From assembly GCA_902782905.1 (NCBI GenBank), contig CACZPB010000056.1, positions 1 through 18,304 on the forward strand: DNA of 18,304 nucleotides, given 5' to 3'. The DNA comes from an uncultured bacterium. Its GTDB lineage: Bacteria > Cyanobacteriota > Vampirovibrionia > Gastranaerophilales > Gastranaerophilaceae. Positions within the stretch are counted from its first letter, which is position 1, and every line of letters begins with the position of its first letter. A program made the translations under genes and the position numbers. The notes beneath the pieces are model-generated. The model was not told the origin of the DNA. It saw only the letters and a list, made by a program, of their open reading frames with translations, and ran no database searches. Below are positions 1 through 7,392 of this stretch, piece after piece.

Positions 1-191
1 AATATGTTTTTCAATATCCCGGACTTGGCAGACTTATACTTGAAGCAGTTATGAAATCAGATATTAATCTTGTAATGGCGTCATTGATGATGGGTACAAT
101 TATGCTGCTAGTTGGAAATTTGCTCGCAGATATTCTTCTTATGCTTACTGACCCGAGAATTAGAGGAGGTGCAGCAAATGGAAATAATTAA
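1..191 (+). CDS. ABC transporter permease, DppB/OppB family (3' end only)
   Basis: The open frame starts at base 3, runs in from outside the window and stops at TAA 189-191, giving about 62 residues. The visible part begins YVFQYPGLGRLILEA and ends NLLADILLMLTDPRIR. These are the typical C-terminal features of DppB-type inner-membrane permeases of peptide/nickel ABC importers: a YPGLG loop, a last membrane helix, then a cytoplasmic DPRIR tail. It overlaps the next permease gene by 14 bases, so the two are translationally coupled and should form the DppB-DppC heterodimer. Substrate cannot be told from this fragment; the binding protein and ATPases are not in the window. Confidence 0.88.
   Translation, partial: YVFQYPGLGRLILEAVMKSDINLVMASLMMGTIMLLVGNLLADILLMLTDPRIRGGAANGNN
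163..170 (+). promoter_or_regulatory. Shine-Dalgarno site fixing the start of the DppC-like gene
   Basis: GAGGAGGT lies seven bases before the ATG at 178. It decides the start: the longer open frame beginning at a TTG at 112 lies inside the upstream dppB-like gene, has no ribosome site, and would add 22 residues unlike any permease N-terminus. Confidence 0.85.
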
Positions 192-1242
192 AAAGATATT
201 CCAAGATAAATTTGCAAAAGCTGCATTTATTGTTCTGTCTATTTTGTATATTGTTATAATTTTTGCTGATTTTATTGCGCCGTATTCAGCTAAATATTCA
301 AATAGAGAACTATCTTATGCTCCGCCGTCTCAAATTTATACAATAAATGAGCAAGGAAAACTATCAAGACCTTACACTTATAACTATATAAGAGAATACG
401 ATGAAGGACTTATGCAGACAGTTTTTAAAGAGGACAGAAGTCAAAAATATTATTTAAAGCTGTTTAACAAGGGCGAAAAACATCGAATTCTTGGTATTAT
501 TCCAACTCACAGGCATTTGTTCGGTGTAGAAAACGGAGGTGAGCTTCATATTTTGGGAACAGATATTAATGGCAGAGATGTGTTCTCAAGGCTTCTATTT
601 GGCGGCAGAATTTCTATGACTGTAGGTTTTTTATCTCTGCTTATAGTTTTTCCGATAGGGCTTTTGTATGGAGGAATTTCCGGCTACTTTGGCGGGATTG
701 TTGATATGCTTATGATGAGATTTGCAGAAGCCGTAATGGCGATTCCGAGTTTTTATCTTTTAATAATTTTGGCAGCAATTCTCCCAAGCGGAATGACAAG
801 CGTACAAAGGTTTGCACTCATAGTAGTAATTCTTGCACTAATCGGTTGGGCAGGATTCGCGCGAGTCGTAAGAGGTATGGTGCTTTCAATAAAAGAAGAA
901 GACTTTATTCAGGCTGAAAAACTTATCGGTGCCTCAAAGCTAAGAATTATCACTCGGCACATTCTTCCTCAAACAACGAGTTACGTTATTATTGCAATGA
1001 CTTTAAGTGTGCCATCCTACATTTTAGCAGAGTCCGGCTTGAGTTTTTTGGGGCTTGGTATTCAGCAACCCGATGCAAGTTGGGGTAATATGTTAAAAGA
1101 AGCGCAAGAATTCACCAATATTCTTTATCGTCCGTGGCTACTAACTCCTGGGGGATTGATATTTATCGCAGTTCTTTCTTTTAATCTTCTTGGTGATGCC
1201 ATAAGAGATTTTCTGGATCCCAAATCAGAGGTGAGAAGATAA
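178..1242 (+). CDS. ABC transporter permease, DppC/OppC family
   Basis: A 354-residue inner-membrane subunit of a peptide-type ABC importer. The first membrane helix is at about residues 13-33. It is followed by a long external loop (about 37-125) ending PTHRHLFGV, then the family motif GTDINGRDVFSRLL (about 127-140) that opens the BPD_transp_1 domain. Further helices follow, with the EAA coupling loop at about 241-264 (EEDFIQAEKLIGASKLRI), which docks on the ATPase. The C-terminus carries the usual ESGLSFLGLG, PDASWG and LGDAIRDFLDPK motifs. The long first loop is a recognised variant of the family, not an insertion unique to this gene. It overlaps the upstream permease gene and is closed by a strong terminator, so it ends its operon. 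Substrate is probably a peptide but could be another small solute. Confidence 0.93.
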   Translation: MEIIKKIFQDKFAKAAFIVLSILYIVIIFADFIAPYSAKYSNRELSYAPPSQIYTINEQGKLSRPYTYNYIREYDEGLMQTVFKEDRSQKYYLKLFNKGEKHRILGIIPTHRHLFGVENGGELHILGTDINGRDVFSRLLFGGRISMTVGFLSLLIVFPIGLLYGGISGYFGGIVDMLMMRFAEAVMAIPSFYLLIILAAILPSGMTSVQRFALIVVILALIGWAGFARVVRGMVLSIKEEDFIQAEKLIGASKLRIITRHILPQTTSYVIIAMTLSVPSYILAESGLSFLGLGIQQPDASWGNMLKEAQEFTNILYRPWLLTPGGLIFIAVLSFNLLGDAIRDFLDPKSEVRR

Positions 1243-1276
1243 AAAAAAGAGTTAGATTTTTGTCTAACTCTTTTTT
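1243..1276. terminator. Bidirectional rho-independent terminator
   Basis: An 8-bp stem, GAGTTAGA (1249-1256) and TCTAACTC (1263-1270), encloses a six-base loop. It is flanked by an A-run (1243-1248) and a T-run (1271-1276), so it has a U-tract in either direction. It lies directly after the stop of the DppC-like gene and just beyond the end of the convergent ROK gene, and can serve both. Confidence 0.9.
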
Positions 1277-1292
1277 ATGAAATATAAGTAAA

Positions 1293-2237
1293 TTATGATT
1301 TAATTAGCAAACTTGCACCTATAACGCCGGCTGTATTACCAAGTTGAGCCGGTACAATTTCTACTTCTCTTTGAATTGTCATAGCACGTTTTGCGATTGT
1401 TTCTTTAATCGGGTTAAACAGAATGTCTCCTGCTTCTGCTACACCGCCGCCTATAATAATTTTTTCAGGATTAAGCAAATTAACAACACTTGTCAATCCC
1501 ATACCAATATATTCACCCATTATTTTGAAGATTTGTCGTGCAACAGGGTCACCTTCTTTTGCTGCAACTGCAACTATATAAGGCGTAATGTCAGGATTTG
1601 CGAGTTCTCTATACTTGGTTGATTTCCCGCCTTTAATATATTCTTCAGCCAGAGCTACAATTGAAGGTCCTGAAGCGTAAGCTTCCAAGCAGCCTCTGTC
1701 ACCACAGCCGCAAAGCGGTCCGCCTTGATAAGTTAATTTTATATGCCCGATTTCCCCAGCGGCATTATTTGCCCCTCGAACGAGTTTTCCGTTTACAACA
1801 AGTCCTGAGCCGATGCCTGTACCGACTGTAATACATACAAGATTTTCACATCCGACGCCTGCACCGTAATTAAGCTCTCCAAGAGCGGCTGTTCTAACAT
1901 CATTGTCAACACGAGTCGGAATTCCGAATTCATTTTCCATAATAGTTGCAATCGGAACATTGACCCACCCGGGGATGTTTGGAGCAAGTCTTACGACACC
2001 TTTTTTGCAATCTATTTGTCCGGGAAAACCAAAGCCCATACCTTCAATATCAGCAGGCTTCATTTTTGTTTCTTTCAAAAGGTCTCTTATTGCATCCTTC
2101 ATACTGTTTATAGTATATTCATATCCCATTTCCGCACGTGTAGGAATAGAATTTGAGTAAATTATTTTACCTTTATCGCTAACCAAAGCTATTTTTACGT
2201 TAGTCCCACCAACGTCAACACCAATGCGTTGTGCCAT
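1293..2237 (-). CDS. ROK-family glucokinase
   Basis: A 314-residue cytoplasmic sugar kinase, the usual length for the family, expected to phosphorylate glucose to glucose 6-phosphate with ATP. Visible motifs: the phosphate loop DVGGTN (8-13), the catalytic aspartate in DND (about D113), a second phosphate-binding segment TVGTGIGSG (138-146), the EIGH motif (162-165), and the ROK zinc site CGCGDRGCLEAYASG (cysteines 176, 178, 183). ROK members also include transcriptional repressors, but there is no N-terminal DNA-binding domain here. A good ribosome site (AAGGAG) precedes the ATG. The gene follows the GH13 glucan enzyme on the same strand and probably feeds released glucose into glycolysis. 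Exact hexose specificity (glucose against N-acetylmannosamine or fructose) cannot be settled from sequence alone. Confidence 0.9.
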   Translation of the reverse strand: MAQRIGVDVGGTNVKIALVSDKGKIIYSNSIPTRAEMGYEYTINSMKDAIRDLLKETKMKPADIEGMGFGFPGQIDCKKGVVRLAPNIPGWVNVPIATIMENEFGIPTRVDNDVRTAALGELNYGAGVGCENLVCITVGTGIGSGLVVNGKLVRGANNAAGEIGHIKLTYQGGPLCGCGDRGCLEAYASGPSIVALAEEYIKGGKSTKYRELANPDITPYIVAVAAKEGDPVARQIFKIMGEYIGMGLTSVVNLLNPEKIIIGGGVAEAGDILFNPIKETIAKRAMTIQREVEIVPAQLGNTAGVIGASLLIKS

Positions 2238-2276
2238 TTATAAATCTCCTTCCTCTCTATAATATAATATTATAAG

Positions 2277-2316
2277 CATTCCGCTCCTTTGTATAATATC
2301 ACAAAAGAGCGGAATG
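2277..2316. repeat. 40-bp interrupted palindrome between GH13 and ROK genes
   Basis: The arms CATTCCGCTC (2277-2286) and GAGCGGAATG (2307-2316) are perfect 10-bp inverted copies. After one mismatch the symmetry resumes with TTTGT/ACAAA. The left arm sits at the expected transcription start of the ROK gene and the right arm over its spacer and -35 region. It follows the GH13 stop codon by eight bases but has no U-run on the minus strand, so it is a poor intrinsic terminator. It is at least as likely an operator or a leader hairpin. Confidence 0.7.
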
Positions 2317-2320
2317 TTAA
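2293..2320 (-). promoter_or_regulatory. Predicted sigma-70-type promoter of the ROK glucokinase gene
   Basis: On the minus strand, TTAACA (2320-2315; five of six match TTGACA) is followed after 16 bases by TATTAT (2298-2293), preceded by TG-A, the extended -10 element. The predicted start is near 2286, giving a leader of about 50 bases ahead of the ATG at 2237. The -10 lies in the centre of the palindrome described at 2277-2316. Confidence 0.55.
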
Positions 2321-2324
2321 ATTA

Positions 2325-4601
2325 TTAGTCAACTTTTTTTAATATTATAAAGCTGTTTGGTGCAAGTGAAAGATGCTGGTTCATATTTGTAATATGTTCG
2401 CTTCGCCCTTTGTTCGTGTAGCCCGAACCTCCATATTCTTTAGCATCACTTGTGAATATTTCTTCCCAATTGCTGTTTTGCGGGAAACCATAGTACTCAT
2501 AGTTTTTGTCGTGGAAACCATGGCCGAAGTTTTTAATAACAAGTACTTCTTCATTCCCGAGTTTGAGATGGTGTATGTGTACGTTATGGTTGTTATCGTT
2601 ATATGTTCCGACAATATCACCTTTTTCAATAACCGGATTTGAACTCATCAAACCTCTAAGATCAATGCTGAATTTTTTCATTTGTTTTTGAATGTTTTTA
2701 TACAATCCGGCTGGTTTGATTTTGCCTATGATTGAATCTTTTCTTGCAATTTCTTCCAGAGTGTCATACCCTTTTTGAGCTATTATACTGTTTTTTAAAT
2801 CATCAGATTTTGCCCGTTGTTCTTTCTCATTTGAAAATTCTCTAAAGAATTTGAAATAAGAAAAATCGGCTTCTTCATCACCTTGGAAGTACATCTTTGG
2901 CCCTGGGGTCGTCATTACAGTGCCCAATGCGAGTTTTTGTTTTGCAATTGCTGTATTAAACGCATCAATCAAGTTATCTTTGCTTATAAATGAGTTTATA
3001 CCTAATTCTTTTTCTTTGGTATAAAGTTCCTCATTACTTAAATTTTTAAATTCTTTAGAAACAATCAGTTCCGTAAGTTTTTGAGCTGTATGAGCTGCCC
3101 TTTGTCCTTTTTCCGCATCAGAGTGACCATTAACCTTGTTAAACAAATCTAAATGTCTTGATATAACTTTTGGCATTAACCTTGTTCCGTCTTCGTTTCC
3201 GATTTCGTCGTGGCTCATAACATACTTAACTCTATGTTGAGAACCTTTTAATCTTCCGTCTAATGTTGAAAGTAAATTTGCTCCAGGTTCCAGAATAGCT
3301 TTTTTAAGAACATGCATAAACGGAAAATCCCATTCGGAGTCGAAACCTATGTTCCCCGGTGTTGAAAACCAGCCTCTGTCTGCTATGAAATTTACTTGAG
3401 TGTCAATAAAATCCAGACTATTTTTATGGTCTATAATTTGCTCTTCATACCTTGTAACAGATTCCTTATTATCCCTGCCGTCTTCAGCAATTATAAAGAC
3501 ATTTGGAAAATGTTCGTTTACTTCTGTGACAACTTGTTTTAAAAGATAGTCAGAACCGCAGAGCTTTGTCATATCAAGTCTTAAACCATCAACCTTAAAT
3601 TCATTTGCCCACCAAAGAGCTGTATTTGCCATCCAATCTCTGACGTATTTATTATTTTGTCCTTCATAATTGAATTCTCCTCCAAACTGTCCGGCACCTT
3701 TTTCGTACGGCCCGGTTTGGCTGAGATAGTCTCCGTCCGGTCCCATGTGATTCGGAACCATATCCATTATTACGTTTAATCCCTTGCCGTGTGCATAGTC
3801 GATTAGTTCTTTCAATTCACGAGCTCCGCCTAATTTTTCATTCACAGCAAATTTGTCGACTCCGTCATAACCCCATTGCATAGAGTATGTATTCTCAACA
3901 GGCAGAAGTTCAATTGCAGTTGCGATACCGTCTTCTGCAATTTTATCAACGTGAGCTTTTGCAGCCTCAAAAGTCCCTTGCTCAGAAAGTGTTGGAATAT
4001 TGACTTCATCAATCACTAATCTTTCCAAACCTCTTAGCGGTTCATTGGGCTTTCTTACTATTCTTCTTGGGTCTTGGTTGTTTAACCAAGCTGTGTTTTT
4101 CCAGTCGTAACTGCCTAAGTAAACTGAACTCCATCCGTTAATATCTTCTTGTTTCTTTGCGTATGGATCTTTTACTATATTTATTCCGTTATCTTTTGTT
4201 ACAACAATAAATCTGTATTTGTCATTTGGTGTCGCATCTACGCCTTTTGCTTCAAATATTCCGTTTTCCTTATTTTCCATAGGATAAATTTTAGAGTTTT
4301 CATCTTTAGGTAAAATGTTAGTAAGTGTGTATCCAAAACCTACTGTACCCAAAACTTGAACGATACGTTCTTTCATATTTGAAAGCCCCGCGACAGTTTT
4401 GTCTGCAACTTCTACAAAAACAGCTTTAGCATCAGGAAAAGAAAACAGCTTAAAATTTGTTTTTCCTGTGTTCTTCACATAATTAGCTCCCCAGCTTAAA
4501 TGCTCCTGCCAAGCTCTGCCGAATGAAGGGGTATTTTTGTTAATTGATTTTTGAGGGTAATTTTTGTGTCCGTTATTTATCCCTAAGCTCTGTATTTGCA
4601 T
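2325..4601 (-). CDS. GH13 alpha-glucan enzyme (branching-enzyme / trehalohydrolase-like) with N-terminal CBM48-type domain
   Basis: A 758-residue member of the alpha-amylase superfamily acting on alpha-1,4-glucans. After an unusual 28-residue tail ending NTPSFG comes a CBM48-like beta domain (about 33-150), then the catalytic barrel. The four conserved regions are visible: DMVPNH (about 280-285), GLRLDM with nucleophile D343, FIIAED with acid E373, and SHDEIGN (463-469). WGYDG and GPDGDYL resemble malto-oligosyltrehalose trehalohydrolase, while the C-terminal domain with YGGSG resembles GlgB; which reaction it catalyses is undecided. A helical insert of roughly 100 residues follows SHDEIGN. 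ATG 4601 is chosen over GTG 4607 because AGGAG (4609-4613) is seven bases from ATG but only one from GTG. There is no signal peptide. Its neighbour is a glucokinase, consistent with storage-glucan metabolism. Confidence 0.85.
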   Translation of the reverse strand: MQIQSLGINNGHKNYPQKSINKNTPSFGRAWQEHLSWGANYVKNTGKTNFKLFSFPDAKAVFVEVADKTVAGLSNMKERIVQVLGTVGFGYTLTNILPKDENSKIYPMENKENGIFEAKGVDATPNDKYRFIVVTKDNGINIVKDPYAKKQEDINGWSSVYLGSYDWKNTAWLNNQDPRRIVRKPNEPLRGLERLVIDEVNIPTLSEQGTFEAAKAHVDKIAEDGIATAIELLPVENTYSMQWGYDGVDKFAVNEKLGGARELKELIDYAHGKGLNVIMDMVPNHMGPDGDYLSQTGPYEKGAGQFGGEFNYEGQNNKYVRDWMANTALWWANEFKVDGLRLDMTKLCGSDYLLKQVVTEVNEHFPNVFIIAEDGRDNKESVTRYEEQIIDHKNSLDFIDTQVNFIADRGWFSTPGNIGFDSEWDFPFMHVLKKAILEPGANLLSTLDGRLKGSQHRVKYVMSHDEIGNEDGTRLMPKVISRHLDLFNKVNGHSDAEKGQRAAHTAQKLTELIVSKEFKNLSNEELYTKEKELGINSFISKDNLIDAFNTAIAKQKLALGTVMTTPGPKMYFQGDEEADFSYFKFFREFSNEKEQRAKSDDLKNSIIAQKGYDTLEEIARKDSIIGKIKPAGLYKNIQKQMKKFSIDLRGLMSSNPVIEKGDIVGTYNDNNHNVHIHHLKLGNEEVLVIKNFGHGFHDKNYEYYGFPQNSNWEEIFTSDAKEYGGSGYTNKGRSEHITNMNQHLSLAPNSFIILKKVD

Positions 4602-4663
4602 ACACACACTCCTATTTAACTATATATAAAACTGTAAATATTATTTTTGCTAACTCTTTCGGA

Positions 4664-5560
4664 TTATTTTTCTTCTGATACGTACCCAAAATTTTTGAGA
4701 AGATTATCTTTTTTTCTCCAATCCTTTTCAACTTTAACTTCCAACCCAAGGAAAACTTTTTTTTCGACAATTTCTTCAAGCTCTTGTCGGGCTTCTGTCC
4801 CTATTGTTTTTAGCAAATTTCCGCCTTTACCTATCAATATACCTTTTTGGCTTTTTTGCTCACAGTATATTGTTGCATAAATCTTATCAATATCTTCTTT
4901 TTCTTCATATTTATCTATCTTTATTGCGACCGAGTGAGGAATCTCGTCTTGTGTGTTTATCAGAATTTTTTCTCTTATAATTTCTTCGGCAACAGAGCGC
5001 ATACTCTCCTCGGTAACAATATCATCAGGATATAATTTTTCTCCTTCCGGAAGTTTTTTTATTATGTTAGATAAAAGTGTGTCTTTATTTCTTCCTGTTT
5101 TAGCAGATATCCTGACAATCGGAATATTTTCTTCAAACAGCAATTTATAACTCATTAAATTTTCTTCAATTTTTTGCATGTTTTTAATTTTGTCGAGTTT
5201 ATTCATAACAAGGATTATAGGTATTTTTGTTTTCTTTAAAATATTCTCAACAATCCACTTGTCACCTTTACCTGCCGGTTCTGTGCCGTCGACCAGAAAC
5301 AAAACCAAATCCGCATCAGGAACTGCAACCTTAGCTTCATCAAGTAAGAATTCTCCCAACTTGTTAAGAGGTCTGTGAACCCCTGGGGTATCAACAAATA
5401 TTATCTGGCTGTCATCATCAGTCAGAATTCCCTTAATTCTCTTTCTTGTAGTCTGCGCCTTGTCAGTTGCAATTACTATCTTTTGACCCAATACTTGGTT
5501 CAAAAGAGTAGATTTCCCAACGTTAGGGCGTCCGATAATTGTCACAAATCCACACTTCAT
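4664..5560 (-). CDS. era: GTPase Era, 16S rRNA maturation factor
   Basis: A 298-residue essential GTPase that binds the 3' end of 16S rRNA and assists 30S subunit assembly. G motifs are in order: GRPNVGKST (10-18), QTTR in switch I (36-39), DTPGVH (57-62), NKLD (120-123), SAK (152-154). The C-terminal type II KH domain carries GKGG (244-247) and ends with the usual EVKVEKDWRKK segment. Length is normal. No Shine-Dalgarno sequence precedes the ATG. Instead, an extended -10 element (TGATATAAT) ends six bases before it, so transcription may begin at the start codon itself. It lies 54 bases after the rlhA-like gene, another ribosome-related function, and could also be read from that operon. Confidence 0.97.
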   Translation of the reverse strand: MKCGFVTIIGRPNVGKSTLLNQVLGQKIVIATDKAQTTRKRIKGILTDDDSQIIFVDTPGVHRPLNKLGEFLLDEAKVAVPDADLVLFLVDGTEPAGKGDKWIVENILKKTKIPIILVMNKLDKIKNMQKIEENLMSYKLLFEENIPIVRISAKTGRNKDTLLSNIIKKLPEGEKLYPDDIVTEESMRSVAEEIIREKILINTQDEIPHSVAIKIDKYEEKEDIDKIYATIYCEQKSQKGILIGKGGNLLKTIGTEARQELEEIVEKKVFLGLEVKVEKDWRKKDNLLKNFGYVSEEK

Positions 5561-5566
5561 ATACTA

Positions 5567-5575
5567 ATTATATCA
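5567..5575 (-). promoter_or_regulatory. Extended -10 promoter placed for a leaderless era mRNA
   Basis: TGATATAAT on the minus strand matches the TGnTATAAT consensus exactly. Six bases separate TATAAT from the ATG at 5560, so a start at the usual distance falls on the A of ATG. No convincing -35 is seen, as is often tolerated with an extended -10. Confidence 0.55.
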
Positions 5576-5614
5576 AAAACAATATAAAATAATATCTATC
5601 CCATGCTTTTTATA

Positions 5615-7390
5615 TTATTTGCATGGACTGAGAACTGCCATTTCACAGTTTTTACAATCAAATCTGAGCGGGTATTCTTGTCCTTTTTCATCAACTAAAA
5701 TAAGATTTTCTTTTGACTTGCAAATATCAAGTGCATATTTAATGCAGTGCTTTGTTCTCATAAGTTCGACTTGTCTTTCGGGAGTTTTACTCTCAAAACT
5801 TCCTTCAATTACATTTACCCCCGCTTCTTCGTAAAACTTTTGTGCGGTTTTATTGTGAATATTAGCTCTATAGTCAACCTCTTTTTTATAGTATTCCTTT
5901 GTTTTTATCGGTTTTTGAATTTCTCTTTTGTACTCACTCAACCGTTTTTGCATAAGCCTATCAAAACATTCCCGCCTTAGTCGGTTAAGTTCACTTACCG
6001 GCATGAAAGGAACTTCTGAGGCGATTTTTATATCTTTGATATAAAAATCGCTTTCTCCTGTTTTTGAAAATTGTTTTACAAAATTGTTTGCCATTTTTTC
6101 TGCATTATTAGCTTTTTCATTTGCTTTTATAAAAATTTCAGTACTAATACCATCTTCATCTTTTACAAATATACAGCCGTTTTTAAAGGTAATATTAACT
6201 CCTATTTGTCTTTTTACCGGCTTTAATAATTCTTTCTCAAAATCAACATCCTGATTTCTGAATATTTTTACCCCGCATTTAAGCTCAAATTTTTTATTCG
6301 GAAAAATTTTGTTCCCCTCAATTTTATTTATTAAAAACCCTTCCAATGTGTTATTTTTTATGAAGCATAAACCGTCTTGAGGCGAAAGGGGTTTATTTGT
6401 TTCTATGACAAACCAATTCTTATCGACAGTTTTTACTTTGCCAATGTATTCTCCAATTGATTTTGGTGATATTTGATTAAAAGAGTCGCACCTGCCTTCC
6501 AGAAAATAGTTTGTAAATCCTCTGTTAAAGCTCTTGTCAGGGTTTGGGGTAAATGTGCAGATTGAATGGCCGGAAGAAGCTTTTTGAGAATATTTATCCA
6601 GTTCCTGTCTGTAGTAAGAAACTATGTTTTTTACGTATCCTATATCTTTCAGTCTGCCTTCTATTTTAAAAGAATAAACTCCGGCTTCTATCATATCTTT
6701 GATATTTTTTGAAGCATTAAAGTCTTTTAGCGATAGTGCATAAATATCTTTTGCAAAAATTTTCCCTTGAGTATTTTTAACTGTGTATTTTTTTCTGCAA
6801 GGCTGGGCACATTCACCTCTGTTGGCTGAACGACCGCCTATATATTGACTCAAATAACACTGACCGCTATATGATACACAAAGAGCGCCATGGACAAAGG
6901 CTTCTAATTCTAAATCAGGGTTAGTTTTGTGTATTTCTCTTATTTTGTCTATTGATAACTCTCTTGCCAAAACGACCCTTGATGCTCCGATTTTATTAAA
7001 ATAACTTATTTTTTCAATCTCTCTGTTGTCGCATTGGGTGCTCATGTGAATAGGTATAGAAAGTTTTAATTCAGCAAGTCTTTTTAAGAGTCCCATATCT
7101 TGAACGAGTATTGCATCTGCATTTAATTTATCCAGAGCTTTAACCAGCTCAACTGCGCTTTCTAGCTCATCATCTGTGAGAATTGTATTGACAGTAATGA
7201 ATACTTTTGCCCAAAATTTGTGAGCATATTCTATAACTTCTTTTATATCTTCTAAAGAGTTGGCAGCATTTTGACGCGCTCCGAAAAGTGACGCCCCAAT
7301 ATATACAGCATCGGCTCCGCAGTCTATGGCAGCGAATGCAGTCTCTTTATCTTTTGCCGGTGCAAGAAGTTCAGTGTGTTTTTTATTCAT
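5615..7390 (-). CDS. rlhA: U32-family RlhA-like 23S rRNA C2501 hydroxylation protein
   Basis: A 591-residue protein of the former 'peptidase U32' family. The family signature EAFVHGALCVSYSGQCYLS is at about 163-181. Cysteines 171, 178, 194 and 198 fit the cluster ligands of the RNA-hydroxylating members. What separates RlhA from the shorter tRNA enzyme TrhP is the long C-terminal half. That half is present: an SSG...F.P..DKSFNRG..NYF stretch (about 275-300), a DUF3656-like domain, ITKHC-like RTKHC, and a terminal FDCKNCEM motif (C579, C582), all matching E. coli RlhA as I remember it. Predicted role: 5-hydroxylation of a cytidine in 23S rRNA. It starts two bases after the upstream TPR stop without its own clear ribosome site, so translation is probably coupled. 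A tRNA target cannot be excluded. Confidence 0.82.
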   Translation of the reverse strand: MNKKHTELLAPAKDKETAFAAIDCGADAVYIGASLFGARQNAANSLEDIKEVIEYAHKFWAKVFITVNTILTDDELESAVELVKALDKLNADAILVQDMGLLKRLAELKLSIPIHMSTQCDNREIEKISYFNKIGASRVVLARELSIDKIREIHKTNPDLELEAFVHGALCVSYSGQCYLSQYIGGRSANRGECAQPCRKKYTVKNTQGKIFAKDIYALSLKDFNASKNIKDMIEAGVYSFKIEGRLKDIGYVKNIVSYYRQELDKYSQKASSGHSICTFTPNPDKSFNRGFTNYFLEGRCDSFNQISPKSIGEYIGKVKTVDKNWFVIETNKPLSPQDGLCFIKNNTLEGFLINKIEGNKIFPNKKFELKCGVKIFRNQDVDFEKELLKPVKRQIGVNITFKNGCIFVKDEDGISTEIFIKANEKANNAEKMANNFVKQFSKTGESDFYIKDIKIASEVPFMPVSELNRLRRECFDRLMQKRLSEYKREIQKPIKTKEYYKKEVDYRANIHNKTAQKFYEEAGVNVIEGSFESKTPERQVELMRTKHCIKYALDICKSKENLILVDEKGQEYPLRFDCKNCEMAVLSPCK

Positions 7391-7392
7391 CT

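Noticed and set aside
112..177. Longer N-terminus for the DppC-like permease from a TTG at 112
   Set aside because: It lies inside the upstream permease frame, has no ribosome site, and the ATG at 178 has an excellent one.
5601..5626. Hairpin CCATGC...GCATGG after the rlhA-like gene as a terminator
   Set aside because: The stem is only six pairs with a 14-base loop, overlaps the end of the coding region and has no U-run.
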